From positions 62,001-126,000 of the forward strand of contig NZ_JAGGJW010000012.1 in the NCBI RefSeq assembly GCF_017873175.1: 64,000 nt of DNA, given 5' to 3'. The position numbers and the translations under genes are program-made. Shown one piece after another: positions 16,171-24,430 of the stretch; the stretch's first letter is position 1, and each line of letters begins with the position of its first letter. This stretch comes from Neorhizobium petrolearium. GTDB taxonomy: Bacteria > Pseudomonadota > Alphaproteobacteria > Rhizobiales > Rhizobiaceae. Below the pieces are notes generated by a model. That model saw only the letters and a program-made list of their open reading frames with translations, was not told the origin of the DNA and ran no database searches.

Positions 16171-16695
16171 CTACGCAGGAACGTAGCGGTCGCGCAGGGC
16201 TTCGAACTTATTGAGCTGTTCTGCGATCAGTTCGCGGTTTTCGTCGCGGCGGACGAAGACCTTGAACATGGCCGAACCCTTTTCGTTCATGAACCAGACC
16301 GAACAGGAACGGCGGCCGTGGAAGGCGCGGTCCACAAACGTCACCGACGCGCAGTTATCCTTCCGGATATGGCCGCCGATCGGACTGTCTCCGTGGATGT
16401 TGAACCAGCCGTGTGCCTCGGAGCCGGCCGGAAGGCTTCCTTCTGCCTCCAGCACGATGTCCTCCGTATGGACGATAAAGAGGACTTCGCCCCAGGTGCC
16501 CATCTCGGACCAGATATCCAGGAAATGATCCTTCCCGGCGATAACCGCAGCACCTCCCGGCAGGATTTCGAGGATTTCGGCCGGCGTCACCTCGGCCTTT
16601 GCGGCAATCGCTTCGACAACGCCGTCGGGCTTTTCAGCAAGTGCTGCGAGCGCCCGCTCACGTCGGTCCGGCTTGACGTCTGAATCAGCATTCAT
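16171..16695 (-). CDS. hutX: Heme utilisation cytosolic carrier protein, HutX/ChuX family
   Basis: 174-residue cytoplasmic protein matching HutX/HuvX: an N-terminal helical part with Val-Thr-Pro-Ala-Glu-Ile-Leu-Glu-Ile-Leu-Pro, a WGEVLFIVHTEDIVLE strand region, and a C-terminal heme-pocket region with HGRRSCSVWFMNEKG. Family members bind incoming heme and hand it to a heme-degrading enzyme. It directly follows (9 bp) the IsdG-type monooxygenase gene, and the two are divergent from hmuTUV, so the cluster covers import, carriage and breakdown of heme. Confidence 0.88.
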   Translation of the reverse strand: MNADSDVKPDRRERALAALAEKPDGVVEAIAAKAEVTPAEILEILPGGAAVIAGKDHFLDIWSEMGTWGEVLFIVHTEDIVLEAEGSLPAGSEAHGWFNIHGDSPIGGHIRKDNCASVTFVDRAFHGRRSCSVWFMNEKGSAMFKVFVRRDENRELIAEQLNKFEALRDRYVPA

Positions 16696-16704
16696 CGGCC
16701 GGCC

Positions 16705-17049
16705 TCAGGCAGCGTCGGCGCGTGCGCCGTTCTTGTCTTCATGGATGATGACTTCGAAACCCTCGAAATGCGGGCCTGAGAGATATTCGACCTTGCCGCG
16801 GTTTTCGCCAGCCTTGGCATGGGCTGCGCGGAACTGCTCCGACTTCGTCCAGGCCTCAAAATGCGCGAAGCTTTCCCAGACCGTATGCGATGCATAGAGG
16901 GTGTGATCCTCCGCCTTCGGACCCTTCAGCATGTGGAACTCGATATAGCCGGGAAGCTCGGCGAGACGGCCCTGGCGGCTGCGCCAGATATTCTCGAAAG
17001 CCTCTTCGTAACCCGGCACCACGCGGAAGCGGTTCATGGCGATATACAT
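16705..17049 (-). CDS. hmuQ: IsdG/HmuQ-type heme-degrading monooxygenase
   Basis: 114-residue ferredoxin-fold ABM-domain protein. The catalytic triad of IsdG-type heme monooxygenases is visible as Asn6, Trp67 and His77, at nearly the same positions as in IsdG (Asn7, Trp66, His76). It cleaves heme and frees iron in the cytoplasm; rhizobial homologues are called HmuQ/HmuD. First gene of the hmuQ-hutX operon, divergent from hmuT across a 164-bp region with strong dyads. The ribosome binding site before the ATG (GAGGAACC) is fair. The exact gene name is by analogy. Confidence 0.85.
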   Translation of the reverse strand: MYIAMNRFRVVPGYEEAFENIWRSRQGRLAELPGYIEFHMLKGPKAEDHTLYASHTVWESFAHFEAWTKSEQFRAAHAKAGENRGKVEYLSGPHFEGFEVIIHEDKNGARADAA

Positions 17050-17075
17050 TTATCGGTTCCTCACAATAAGTTTCA

Positions 17076-17145
17076 TTTTCGGCTCAAGATATCTGCGGCC
17101 GGCGCTCTTGAAAAGCCGAAAAAACTTGCGTAGTCAACTCAAGTT
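17076..17145. promoter_or_regulatory. Candidate operators between the divergent heme operons
   Basis: Two dyads are visible. First, TTTTCGGCT (17076-17084) and AGCCGAAAA (17114-17122) are perfect 9-bp inverted arms, with inner arms TCAAGA and TCTTGA. Second, AACTTG (17123-17128) and CAAGTT (17140-17145) are perfect 6-bp arms around 11 bp. The location between the hmuQ and hmuT starts suggests binding by an iron or heme regulator (RirA, Irr, Fur/Mur or HmuP). I cannot say which one. Confidence 0.45.
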
Positions 17146-17213
17146 ATGTCGCCAAAGGCGCGGCGCCGGGTGTTTGTTTGCAAGCCCGGGATGATACGAT
17201 CAGGGTTGGCATT

Positions 17214-18098
17214 ATGACATATTCTTCCGCTGTTTGCCGATTTTTCATGGCCGCATCTCTTGCAATGGGTCTTGCCGCCGGCCATGCCGCGGCGGCCGAC
17301 AAGGGCAATCCCGAGGCCAAACGCATCGTTTCGGTCGGCGGCACGATCACGGAAATTCTCTACGCGCTTGGCGCCGAAGACCGTATCGTTGCACGGGATT
17401 CCACCAGCTTCTATCCCGATGCTGCGAATTCCAAGCCGGATGTCGGTTATATGCGGGCGCTTTCTGCGGAAGGCGTTCTCAGTCAGAAGCCCGACCTCAT
17501 CCTGATGGAGGAGGGCTCCGGCCCGCCGCCCGTGCTTGAAATACTGAAAGCAAGCGAGGTGCCCATGGTGGTGGTCCCGACGCCGCCCGAGGCCGACAAG
17601 ATCGGCCAGAAAATCCGCGACGTGGGCGCCGCCGTAGGCCTTTCCGACAAGGCCGAGGCGCTGGCGGCCAAGACGGAAGCGGACCTCAAGAAACTCGCCG
17701 AAGACGTTTCGAAAGTTCCTGGGCCGAAAAAGAAAGTGCTCTTCGTCCTGTCGCTCTCGAACGGCCGTGTGATGGCCGGTGGTGCCGACACGGAAGCCGG
17801 TGCGGTGATAGAAATGGCCGGCGGCATCAATGCCGCGCCGACGATCAACGGCTACAAGCCGCTCGCCGACGAGGCGGTGATCGCCGCCCAGCCGGACGTG
17901 ATCCTTTCCATGTCGCGCGGCGATCACAAACTTACACCGGAACAGGTCTTCGCCGTTCCTTCCATGCAGACGACGCCGGCAGCCGCCAACAAGGCGCTCA
18001 TCTCCATGGACGGCCTGCTGCTGCTCGGCTTCGGTCCGCGCACGCCTGAGGCCGCCCGCGCGCTTGCCGCGCAGATCTATCCGGGAGCGATCAACTGA
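17214..18098 (+). CDS. hmuT: Periplasmic heme-binding protein of the HmuTUV transporter
   Basis: 294-aa class III solute-binding protein. Signal peptide at residues 1-27 with an Ala-x-Ala-type end (HAAAADKG). The first mature strand is KRIVSVGGTITEILYALGAEDRIV, typical of HmuT/heme ABC binding proteins, followed by a conserved Tyr (YPDAANSKPDVGYMR). The start at 17214 leaves a normal signal peptide; a longer frame from 17178 adds a non-signal leader. Its stop overlaps the hmuU start (TGATG). Confidence 0.92.
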   Translation: MTYSSAVCRFFMAASLAMGLAAGHAAAADKGNPEAKRIVSVGGTITEILYALGAEDRIVARDSTSFYPDAANSKPDVGYMRALSAEGVLSQKPDLILMEEGSGPPPVLEILKASEVPMVVVPTPPEADKIGQKIRDVGAAVGLSDKAEALAAKTEADLKKLAEDVSKVPGPKKKVLFVLSLSNGRVMAGGADTEAGAVIEMAGGINAAPTINGYKPLADEAVIAAQPDVILSMSRGDHKLTPEQVFAVPSMQTTPAAANKALISMDGLLLLGFGPRTPEAARALAAQIYPGAIN

Positions 18099-19183
18099 TG
18101 AAAGCGCTGGCGCTGGCCTTTCGCCCGGCAAGCAGCGGCGACCGGACGCAGCAGGGTGTCCTGGTCCTCATCCTGCTTGCGGTGATCCTCGTCGTCGCCT
18201 GCCTCATCTCGCTCGGCGTCGGTCCGACCGGCGTCGGCCTTCGCGATCTCTGGGCCTACGCGACCGGCAACGCTGCAAGCCTTTCGGCGCAGGAGCGGGT
18301 AATCCTCGAGGCCGTGCGCCTGCCGCGCACGGCGCTCGGGCTGCTGGTGGGCGCGGGGCTCGCCGTTTCCGGCGCGATGATGCAGGGCCTCTTTCGCAAT
18401 CCGCTCGCCGATCCCGGCATCGTCGGCGTGACGTCGGGCGCCGGGTCGGCTGCGGTCGCGGCGATCGTACTCGGCAATACGGTGCTGGCGCCCGTCGCCA
18501 TGCTGCTCGGCAACCAGTTCCTGCCGCTAATGGCTTTCTTCGGTGGCCTTTTCAACACCTGGATGCTCTATCTGATCGCAACCCGCGACGGCCGGACGTC
18601 GACCACTACACTCATCCTGTCCGGCATCGCGATAGGTGCTCTTTCAGCGGCGATCATGGGCCTCATGATCGTCATGGCCGACGACCGGCAACTCCGTGAC
18701 ATCACCTTCTGGAGCCTCGGCTCGCTCGGTGGGGCCACCTTCGGTCGCGTGCTCTCGATCCTGCCGTTCATCGCCATCGTGCTCGCCATCATGCCCTTCG
18801 TGGCGCGAGGGCTCGACGCTCTGATCCTGGGCGATGCTGCCGCCTTTCACATGGGCATCCCGGTGCAGAGGCTGAAGACGATCGTCATCGTGGCGGTGGC
18901 TGCCGCCTGCGGTTCGACGGTCGCAGTGGCGGGTTCCATCGGTTTCGTCGGCATCGTCGTGCCGCATCTCCTGCGTCTCGCCATGGGGCCGTCCCACCGT
19001 TTCCTGCTACCGGGGTCGGCCCTCGGAGGCGGGGCGCTACTGCTCATCGCAGACAGCGTGGCACGTACCGTCGCCGCGCCTGCGGAACTGCCGATCGGCG
19101 TCATCACGGCGCTCTTCGGTGCACCGGTCTTCCTCTTCCTGCTCATCGGGAAGAAGGGAGTGAGCATGCGGGACATGCCATGA
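18098..19183 (+). CDS. hmuU: Heme ABC transporter permease
   Basis: 361-aa FecCD-family permease with about ten hydrophobic segments. It has the usual RLPRTALGLLVGAGLAVSGAMMQG motif early, the GxxPFxxx-type coupling region, and a GFVGIVVPH motif before the last helices. It forms the inner-membrane channel receiving heme from HmuT. Start overlaps hmuT stop; its own stop overlaps the hmuV start (ATGA), so the three genes are translationally coupled. Confidence 0.93.
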   Translation: MKALALAFRPASSGDRTQQGVLVLILLAVILVVACLISLGVGPTGVGLRDLWAYATGNAASLSAQERVILEAVRLPRTALGLLVGAGLAVSGAMMQGLFRNPLADPGIVGVTSGAGSAAVAAIVLGNTVLAPVAMLLGNQFLPLMAFFGGLFNTWMLYLIATRDGRTSTTTLILSGIAIGALSAAIMGLMIVMADDRQLRDITFWSLGSLGGATFGRVLSILPFIAIVLAIMPFVARGLDALILGDAAAFHMGIPVQRLKTIVIVAVAAACGSTVAVAGSIGFVGIVVPHLLRLAMGPSHRFLLPGSALGGGALLLIADSVARTVAAPAELPIGVITALFGAPVFLFLLIGKKGVSMRDMP

Positions 19184-19962
19184 TTTCGGGCGAACACATT
19201 ACCGTCGCCCGCTCGGGCCGCAAGCTTCTCGACAATGTCGGGATCGACCTCAGGCCTGGTCGGTTTACCGTGATCATCGGTCCGAATGGCGCCGGCAAAT
19301 CGACGCTGATGAAGGTGGTATCCGGCGAGATGAAGCCGGATACGGGTTTCATCTCCTACTACGGAACGAGTATCGGTCTTTGCCAGCCGGCCGAGCTTGC
19401 CAGGCGTCGGGCCGTGCTGCCGCAGGCAACACAGCTTGCCTTCCCCTTCACGGCACTTGAAATCGCCCGCATGGGCGCGGTGGCGCAGGGGGCGCTGAAC
19501 CCGACCGAGCAGGCGCGGCAGGCGCTCGCCAAAGTCGGATTGCGCGGTTTCGAAAGCCGGCCCTATCCGTCGCTCTCCGGCGGCGAACAGCAGCGGGTGC
19601 AGTTTGCCCGGGCGCTTGCCCAGGTACCCCAGCCAATTGCCGATGGCATACCGCGCGCGCTCTTCCTTGATGAGCCGACTGCAAGCCTTGACCTCGGTCA
19701 CCAGATTTCGGTGCTGGAGATCGCCCGCGATTTCGCGAGTGCCGGCGGAATCGTGCTCGCCATCCTGCACGACCTTAATCTCGCTGCGGAATTTGCCGAT
19801 CAACTTGTGGTGCTGAACCACGGCAAGATCGTTGCGGAAGGCGCCTGTGCGGAGACGGTCAATGACGAGATCATCGCCAGCGTCTATGGGATTGCCGGCG
19901 CGGTCGGGCGGCTGCCGGCCGAACATATCCCATATGTGCTGCCGCAATCGCGGCATCGCTGA
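19180..19962 (+). CDS. hmuV: Heme ABC transporter ATP-binding protein
   Basis: 260-aa ABC ATPase: Walker A GPNGAGKST, the signature LSGGEQQRVQFARAL, Walker B RALFLDEPTASLD and the His-switch ILHDL. It matches HmuV/HemV in carrying the short PQPIADG insertion before Walker B. Energises heme import with HmuU. Last gene of hmuTUV; a DUF454 gene converges 12 bp downstream. Confidence 0.94.
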   Translation: MISGEHITVARSGRKLLDNVGIDLRPGRFTVIIGPNGAGKSTLMKVVSGEMKPDTGFISYYGTSIGLCQPAELARRRAVLPQATQLAFPFTALEIARMGAVAQGALNPTEQARQALAKVGLRGFESRPYPSLSGGEQQRVQFARALAQVPQPIADGIPRALFLDEPTASLDLGHQISVLEIARDFASAGGIVLAILHDLNLAAEFADQLVVLNHGKIVAEGACAETVNDEIIASVYGIAGAVGRLPAEHIPYVLPQSRHR

Positions 19963-19974
19963 CCCTCGCCGACC

Positions 19975-20337
19975 TCAGGCACCGGGTTCCGGACGGGTGA
20001 CCACGAAAATCGCCGGACCGATCATCAGGGCTGCGACCAGGGTAGCACGCCAGAAGGGCGGCGACGTCCCGAACCAGAAGATGGCATAGCTGACGCTCAT
20101 CATCACGACCGCGGCGATTTTCGCCTTCCGCGGGATCGCACCCTTTTCCCGCCAGTCCCTGAGCGGCGGGCCAAATTTCGGGTGTTCGAGCAGCCATGCT
20201 TCGAGCTTCGGCGAGGAGCGCGCAAAGCAGGCGACCGCAAGCAGCAGAAAGGGCGTCGTGGGCAGGACCGGCAGGAAAACGCCAATCACGCCGACAGCTA
20301 CGAAGAACCAGCCGAGACTGAGAAGCAGGGGACGCAT
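19975..20337 (-). CDS. YbaN/DUF454 family inner-membrane protein
   Basis: 120 aa with three hydrophobic segments. The first 35 residues (LGWFFVAVGVIGVFLPVLPTTPF...) carry the Gly-Val-Phe-Leu-Pro-Val-Leu-Pro-Thr-Thr-Pro-Phe motif that defines DUF454. Then comes a soluble loop with a FARSSPKLEAWLL segment, also typical. In rhizobia this family is often next to heme or iron genes, as here (12 bp from hmuV, convergent). Function unknown. Confidence 0.85.
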   Translation of the reverse strand: MRPLLLSLGWFFVAVGVIGVFLPVLPTTPFLLLAVACFARSSPKLEAWLLEHPKFGPPLRDWREKGAIPRKAKIAAVVMMSVSYAIFWFGTSPPFWRATLVAALMIGPAIFVVTRPEPGA

Positions 20338-20491
20338 GAATGACCTACAGTAAATCCTGAGCAGGATAGAGAAGTTTGAAGGCCGAGTCTCGACAAATTT
20401 GTGCAGTGCGATTGACCGCGCAGTCTGCCCTTCCCATTTGTTTCATGCCCGTTATAGTGCCCGCCGGTTTCAACAGCCTTCAGGAGACATG

Positions 20492-21481
20492 ATGTCGAAG
20501 AAGAAAGTGCTCGTGGTCGGCGGAGCCGGCTATATCGGCTCCCACACGTGTCTGGTGCTGGCGGAGCGGGGCTACGAGCCCATCGTCTTCGACAACCTCT
20601 CCAATGGCCATGCGGAATTCGTCCGCTGGGGACCGCTGGAAGAAGGCGATATCCGCGATCGCGCGCGCCTCGACGAGGTTTTCGCAAAATATAAGCCGGA
20701 TGCGGTTCTGCATTTCGCGGCGCTGATCGAGGTGGGGGAATCGGTCAAGAACCCGGTCGGCTTCTACGACAACAATGTCATCGGTGCGCTCACGCTGCTG
20801 TCGGCGGCGATGGATGCGGGCGTGAAGGCCTTCGTCTTCTCCTCGACCTGCGCCACCTATGGCCTGCCTGACCGCGTGCCGATGGACGAGACGCACAAGC
20901 AGGCGCCGATCAATCCTTATGGTCGCACCAAGTTCATCATCGAGCAGGCGCTTAAGGATTACGGTCAGTACAAGGACCTGAAGTCCGTCATGTTGCGCTA
21001 TTTCAACGCCGCCGGCGCCGATTTCGAGGGCCGGATCGGCGAATGGCATACACCGGAAACGCACGCCATCCCGCTGGCGATCGAGGCCGCACTCGGCCGC
21101 CGCCAGGGCTTCAAGGTGTTCGGTGACGATTACGATACCCGCGACGGCACTTGCGTGCGCGACTATATCCATGTGCTGGATCTGGCCGATGCCCATGTCC
21201 GCGCCGTCGACTATCTGCTCGCGGGCGGCGAGACGATGGAACTCAATCTCGGCACCGGCACCGGCACGACGGTGAAGGAACTGTTGGCGGCGATTTCCGA
21301 GGTGTCCGGGAAACCTTTCCCGGTGGAATATGTCGGAAGGCGCGAGGGCGATTCCACGTCGCTCGTCGCCAATAACGACAAGGCGAAGGCTGTACTCGGC
21401 TGGGAGCCGCAATATACGCTCGCAGACATCATCCGTTCCGCCTGGAACTGGCATTCGCGCAGCAATCACGTTCTGAACTAG
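20492..21481 (+). CDS. galE: UDP-glucose 4-epimerase
   Basis: Short-chain dehydrogenase/reductase that interconverts UDP-glucose and UDP-galactose, supplying galactose for exopolysaccharide and LPS (in rhizobia the homologue is exoB). NAD motif GGAGYIGSH at residues 10-18, catalytic Ser in FSSTCATYG, Tyr-x3-Lys in NPYGRTKF, and a C-terminal LGTGTGTTVKEL region. I chose the second of two adjacent ATGs (20492) because AGGAG lies five bases before it but only two before the first. 329 aa, normal. 11 bp before the glyoxalase-like gene. Confidence 0.93.
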   Translation: MSKKKVLVVGGAGYIGSHTCLVLAERGYEPIVFDNLSNGHAEFVRWGPLEEGDIRDRARLDEVFAKYKPDAVLHFAALIEVGESVKNPVGFYDNNVIGALTLLSAAMDAGVKAFVFSSTCATYGLPDRVPMDETHKQAPINPYGRTKFIIEQALKDYGQYKDLKSVMLRYFNAAGADFEGRIGEWHTPETHAIPLAIEAALGRRQGFKVFGDDYDTRDGTCVRDYIHVLDLADAHVRAVDYLLAGGETMELNLGTGTGTTVKELLAAISEVSGKPFPVEYVGRREGDSTSLVANNDKAKAVLGWEPQYTLADIIRSAWNWHSRSNHVLN

Positions 21482-21492
21482 GAAGGCCCGTC

Positions 21493-21888
21493 ATGGCAAA
21501 ATTGGTCCACTCGATGATCCGGGTGCTGGATGAGGCGCGTTCGGTCGATTTCTATGAGAAAGCTTTCGGCCTCAAGATCGCCGAGCGGGTGCCGTTCGAC
21601 GGATTCACACTGATCTACATGGCCAATCGGGAGACCGGATTCGAGCTGGAACTGACGGTCAATGCCGGCCAGGGAGAGGCTTACGACCTCGGCAACGGTT
21701 ACGGGCATCTCGCCGTCTCGGTCGAGGATATCGATGCGGAATACAGGCGCTTTGTCGATCTCGGGTTGCCGGTTGGCAAACTTGTGGACATGCAGCATAA
21801 CGGCAAGCCGTTTGCGCGGTTCTTCTTCGTCACCGATCCTGATGGCTATAAGATCGAGGTCCTGCAGCGAGGCGGCCGGTTCCAATAG
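21493..21888 (+). CDS. Glyoxalase-family (VOC) protein, lactoylglutathione lyase-like
   Basis: 131 aa, two paired beta-alpha-beta-beta-beta repeats. Candidate metal ligands: His in LVHSMIRV, Glu in FELELT, His in GYGHLAVSV and Glu in YKIEVLQ, an arrangement like Glo1 (lactoylglutathione lyase), which detoxifies methylglyoxal with glutathione. AGGAAGG ribosome binding site. Lies between galE and ung with 11-bp gaps on both sides, so probably co-transcribed. Substrate is by homology only; many VOC proteins of this size differ. Confidence 0.75.
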   Translation: MAKLVHSMIRVLDEARSVDFYEKAFGLKIAERVPFDGFTLIYMANRETGFELELTVNAGQGEAYDLGNGYGHLAVSVEDIDAEYRRFVDLGLPVGKLVDMQHNGKPFARFFFVTDPDGYKIEVLQRGGRFQ

Positions 21889-21899
21889 GAGAACAAGCG

Positions 21900-22604
21900 A
21901 TGGCGGAGGGCGAGGTCAGGCTCGAGGAAAGCTGGAAGCACGTGCTCGGGCCGGAATTCGAAAATCCTTACATGAGCGAACTGAGGCGTTTCCTCGTCGC
22001 CGAGAAGCAGGCGGGCAAGCGGATATTTCCCAAGGGCAGCGAATACTTCCGCGCACTCGATCTCACTCCGCTCGATCATGTGAAGGTCGTCATCCTCGGC
22101 CAGGACCCCTATCACGGCTACGGCCAGGCGCACGGGCTCTGCTTCAGCGTCAGGCCGGGCGTGCGCATCCCGCCCTCGCTCGTCAACATCTACAAGGAGA
22201 TGGAAACCGATCTCGGCATCCGACCGGCCAATCACGGTTTCCTGGAGCATTGGGCAAGCCAGGGCGTGCTTCTCCTGAACAGCGTACTGACGGTCGAGGA
22301 GGCGCGGGCGGCCTCGCATCAGGGGCGGGGATGGGAACGCTTCACCGATGCCGTCATCCGCGCCGTCAACGAGGATTGCGACGGCGTCGTCTTCATGCTC
22401 TGGGGCTCCTATGCCCAGAAGAAAGCGGCCTTCGTCGATACGAAAAAACACCTTGTGCTCAAGGCCCCGCATCCTTCGCCGTTGTCGGCCCATAACGGTT
22501 TTTTTGGCTGCGGGCATTTTTCCAAGGCCAACGACTTCCTGATTTCGCGCGGTAAGGAACCGATCGACTGGCAATTGCCCGAGCGTGTAACTGTGAACAA
22601 TTAA
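21900..22604 (+). CDS. ung: Uracil-DNA glycosylase, family 1
   Basis: Removes uracil from DNA to start base excision repair. Catalytic GQDPYHGYGQAHGLCFSV (Asp of the water-activating loop) and the HPSPLSAHNGFFGC intercalation loop with catalytic His are both intact; VLLLNSVLTVE is also typical. 234 aa, standard length. GGAGAACAAGCG precedes the ATG. Third gene of an apparent galE-VOC-ung unit. Confidence 0.96.
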   Translation: MAEGEVRLEESWKHVLGPEFENPYMSELRRFLVAEKQAGKRIFPKGSEYFRALDLTPLDHVKVVILGQDPYHGYGQAHGLCFSVRPGVRIPPSLVNIYKEMETDLGIRPANHGFLEHWASQGVLLLNSVLTVEEARAASHQGRGWERFTDAVIRAVNEDCDGVVFMLWGSYAQKKAAFVDTKKHLVLKAPHPSPLSAHNGFFGCGHFSKANDFLISRGKEPIDWQLPERVTVNN

Positions 22605-22723
22605 CCGCTCGCCATCTTCGAAAAGTGAACAATGCGTTCGGATAGGGCAGTCTATCCAATCCGCACCCGATCGACCAAATAATGCCCCAGACAACGGCTC
22701 TCTGAGCCAGAAAGGGGTTTGAA

Positions 22724-23653
22724 ATGCTCGACCAGATCAAGGGCCTCCACCACGTCACATCGATGGCTGCGAGCGCCGGTATCAACAACAGGTTCTTCAC
22801 CGATACGCTTGGGCTTCGCCGGGTCAAGAAGACCGTCAATTTCGATGCGCCTGATGTCTACCATCTCTATTACGGCGACGAAGTGGGTACGCCCGGTTCG
22901 GTGATGACCTATTTCCCGTTCCCGCATATCGCCCGCGGCCGCCCCGGCACCGGCGAAGTGGGCACCACGCTCTTTTCGGTCCCGGAAGGTTCGTTCGGCT
23001 ACTGGACCGACCGGCTGAGCAAGGCAGGCGTCGACGGTTTGAAGACCGACAGCGCCTTCGGAGAAAACCGGCTGTATTTCGCAGGCCCGGACGGCGATGG
23101 CTTCGCGCTCGTTGAAGTCAAGGACGATCCGCGTGCGCCCTGGACCGGCAACGGCGTTGGCGAGGACAATGCGATCCGCGGTTTCCATTCCGCTTCGCTG
23201 AGGCTTCGCGACGAGGGTGCCACCGGTGAACTGCTGAAATACATGGGTTACAGCCAGATCGATGCGAAGGACGGCGTTACGCGCTTCGGTATCCCCGGCG
23301 GCAACGGCGCCGACTTCATCGACATCGAAACCATGCCCAACATCGCGCATGCTCATCTCGGCGCCGGCTCGGTCCACCATATCGCCTTTGCGGTCGAAAA
23401 CCGCGAAAAGCAGCTCGAAGTCCGCAAGGCGCTGATGGAAACCGGCTACCAGGTAACCCCGGTCATCGACCGCGATTACTTCTGGGCGATCTATTTCCGC
23501 ACGCCGGGCGGCGTGCTGTTCGAGGTTGCCACCAACGAGCCCGGCTTCAACCGGGACGAGGATACGGCCCATCTCGGCGAAGCGCTGAAGCTGCCGAAGC
23601 AGCATGCGCATCTGAGAGAAGCTCTCGAACAGCATCTCGAACCGATCGAATAA
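22724..23653 (+). CDS. Ring-cleaving dioxygenase / VOC protein, MhqO-like
   Basis: 309 aa built of two glyoxalase/extradiol-dioxygenase modules. It starts with a short IKGLHHVTSMA strand containing a candidate His ligand; other ligand-like positions are His in GSVHHIAFAV and Glu in GVLFEVATNEPGF. This is the pattern of the MhqO/PcpA-like group (hydroquinone or quinone-linked ring cleavage, Fe2+-dependent). The next gene is an MhqD-like hydrolase (75 bp gap). In Bacillus the mhq genes protect against quinones and catechols. The same role is inferred here; no MarR-type regulator is adjacent. Confidence 0.78.
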   Translation: MLDQIKGLHHVTSMAASAGINNRFFTDTLGLRRVKKTVNFDAPDVYHLYYGDEVGTPGSVMTYFPFPHIARGRPGTGEVGTTLFSVPEGSFGYWTDRLSKAGVDGLKTDSAFGENRLYFAGPDGDGFALVEVKDDPRAPWTGNGVGEDNAIRGFHSASLRLRDEGATGELLKYMGYSQIDAKDGVTRFGIPGGNGADFIDIETMPNIAHAHLGAGSVHHIAFAVENREKQLEVRKALMETGYQVTPVIDRDYFWAIYFRTPGGVLFEVATNEPGFNRDEDTAHLGEALKLPKQHAHLREALEQHLEPIE

Positions 23654-23728
23654 TCCGGCAAAGGCGGGCCGAAAACGCAAGGCGTCTTCGGCCTGCCACC
23701 GGGATCAAGCAGATTTCAGGAGAATCCA

Positions 23729-24343
23729 ATGAGTTACGACAGCTACGTGCACCGGGCAAAGGCCGGTGCACCCGGATCGCCGATCCTGTTCGTCTTCCAT
23801 GGCACCGGCGGCGACGAGAACCAGTTCTTCGATTTCGGCGGCAGGCTTTTGGCCGGTGCCACGGTGATCTCGCCGCGCGGCGACGTGTCCGAACACGGCG
23901 CCGCCCGTTTCTTCCGGCGCAAGGCGGAAGGCGTCTACGATTGCGACGATCTGGCGCGCGCCACCGAGCGGATGAGCGAGTTCGTGGCCGCCAACCGCGA
24001 CCGCTACGAATCCTCGACCGTGCTCGGCCTCGGCTTCTCGAACGGTGCGAACATTCTCGCCAATATCATGATCGAGAAGCCCGGCCTGTTCGAGGCGGGT
24101 GTCTTGATGCATCCGCTGATCCCGTTTTCGCCGAAGGACCGCAAGGTCGGTGAAAAGGCGCATGTGCTGATCACGGCCGGCGAGAACGACCCGATCTGCC
24201 CGGTGCCGCAAACGGTGGCGCTTGCCGACTATCTCAAGCGGCAGGGCGATACGGTGACGCTCGAATGGCACGGCGGCGGCCACGAAATCCGGCCGAACGA
24301 GATCGAAGCCATCAAGACGTTTTTCACGCCTTACGGGGCATAG
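23729..24343 (+). CDS. Alpha/beta hydrolase, MhqD-like carboxylesterase
   Basis: 204 aa alpha/beta hydrolase of the phospholipase/carboxylesterase group. Oxyanion segment FVFHGTGGDENQFFD, nucleophile Ser in GLGFSNGANIL (G-F-S-N-G), catalytic Asp in GENDPICP and His in GGGHEI. No signal peptide, cytoplasmic. It follows the MhqO-like dioxygenase, mirroring the Bacillus mhqO/mhqD pair, and probably hydrolyses an ester or quinone adduct. AGGAG ribosome binding site. Confidence 0.8.
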   Translation: MSYDSYVHRAKAGAPGSPILFVFHGTGGDENQFFDFGGRLLAGATVISPRGDVSEHGAARFFRRKAEGVYDCDDLARATERMSEFVAANRDRYESSTVLGLGFSNGANILANIMIEKPGLFEAGVLMHPLIPFSPKDRKVGEKAHVLITAGENDPICPVPQTVALADYLKRQGDTVTLEWHGGGHEIRPNEIEAIKTFFTPYGA

Positions 24344-24430
24344 GGGCTCAGGGACAACTCCGGGCTTGCGAGGGATAGGGGCTTGGCCGATAGTGGCCAT
24401 GCCGTTTCTCTGGCTGCCCGGAGGTCTTCC

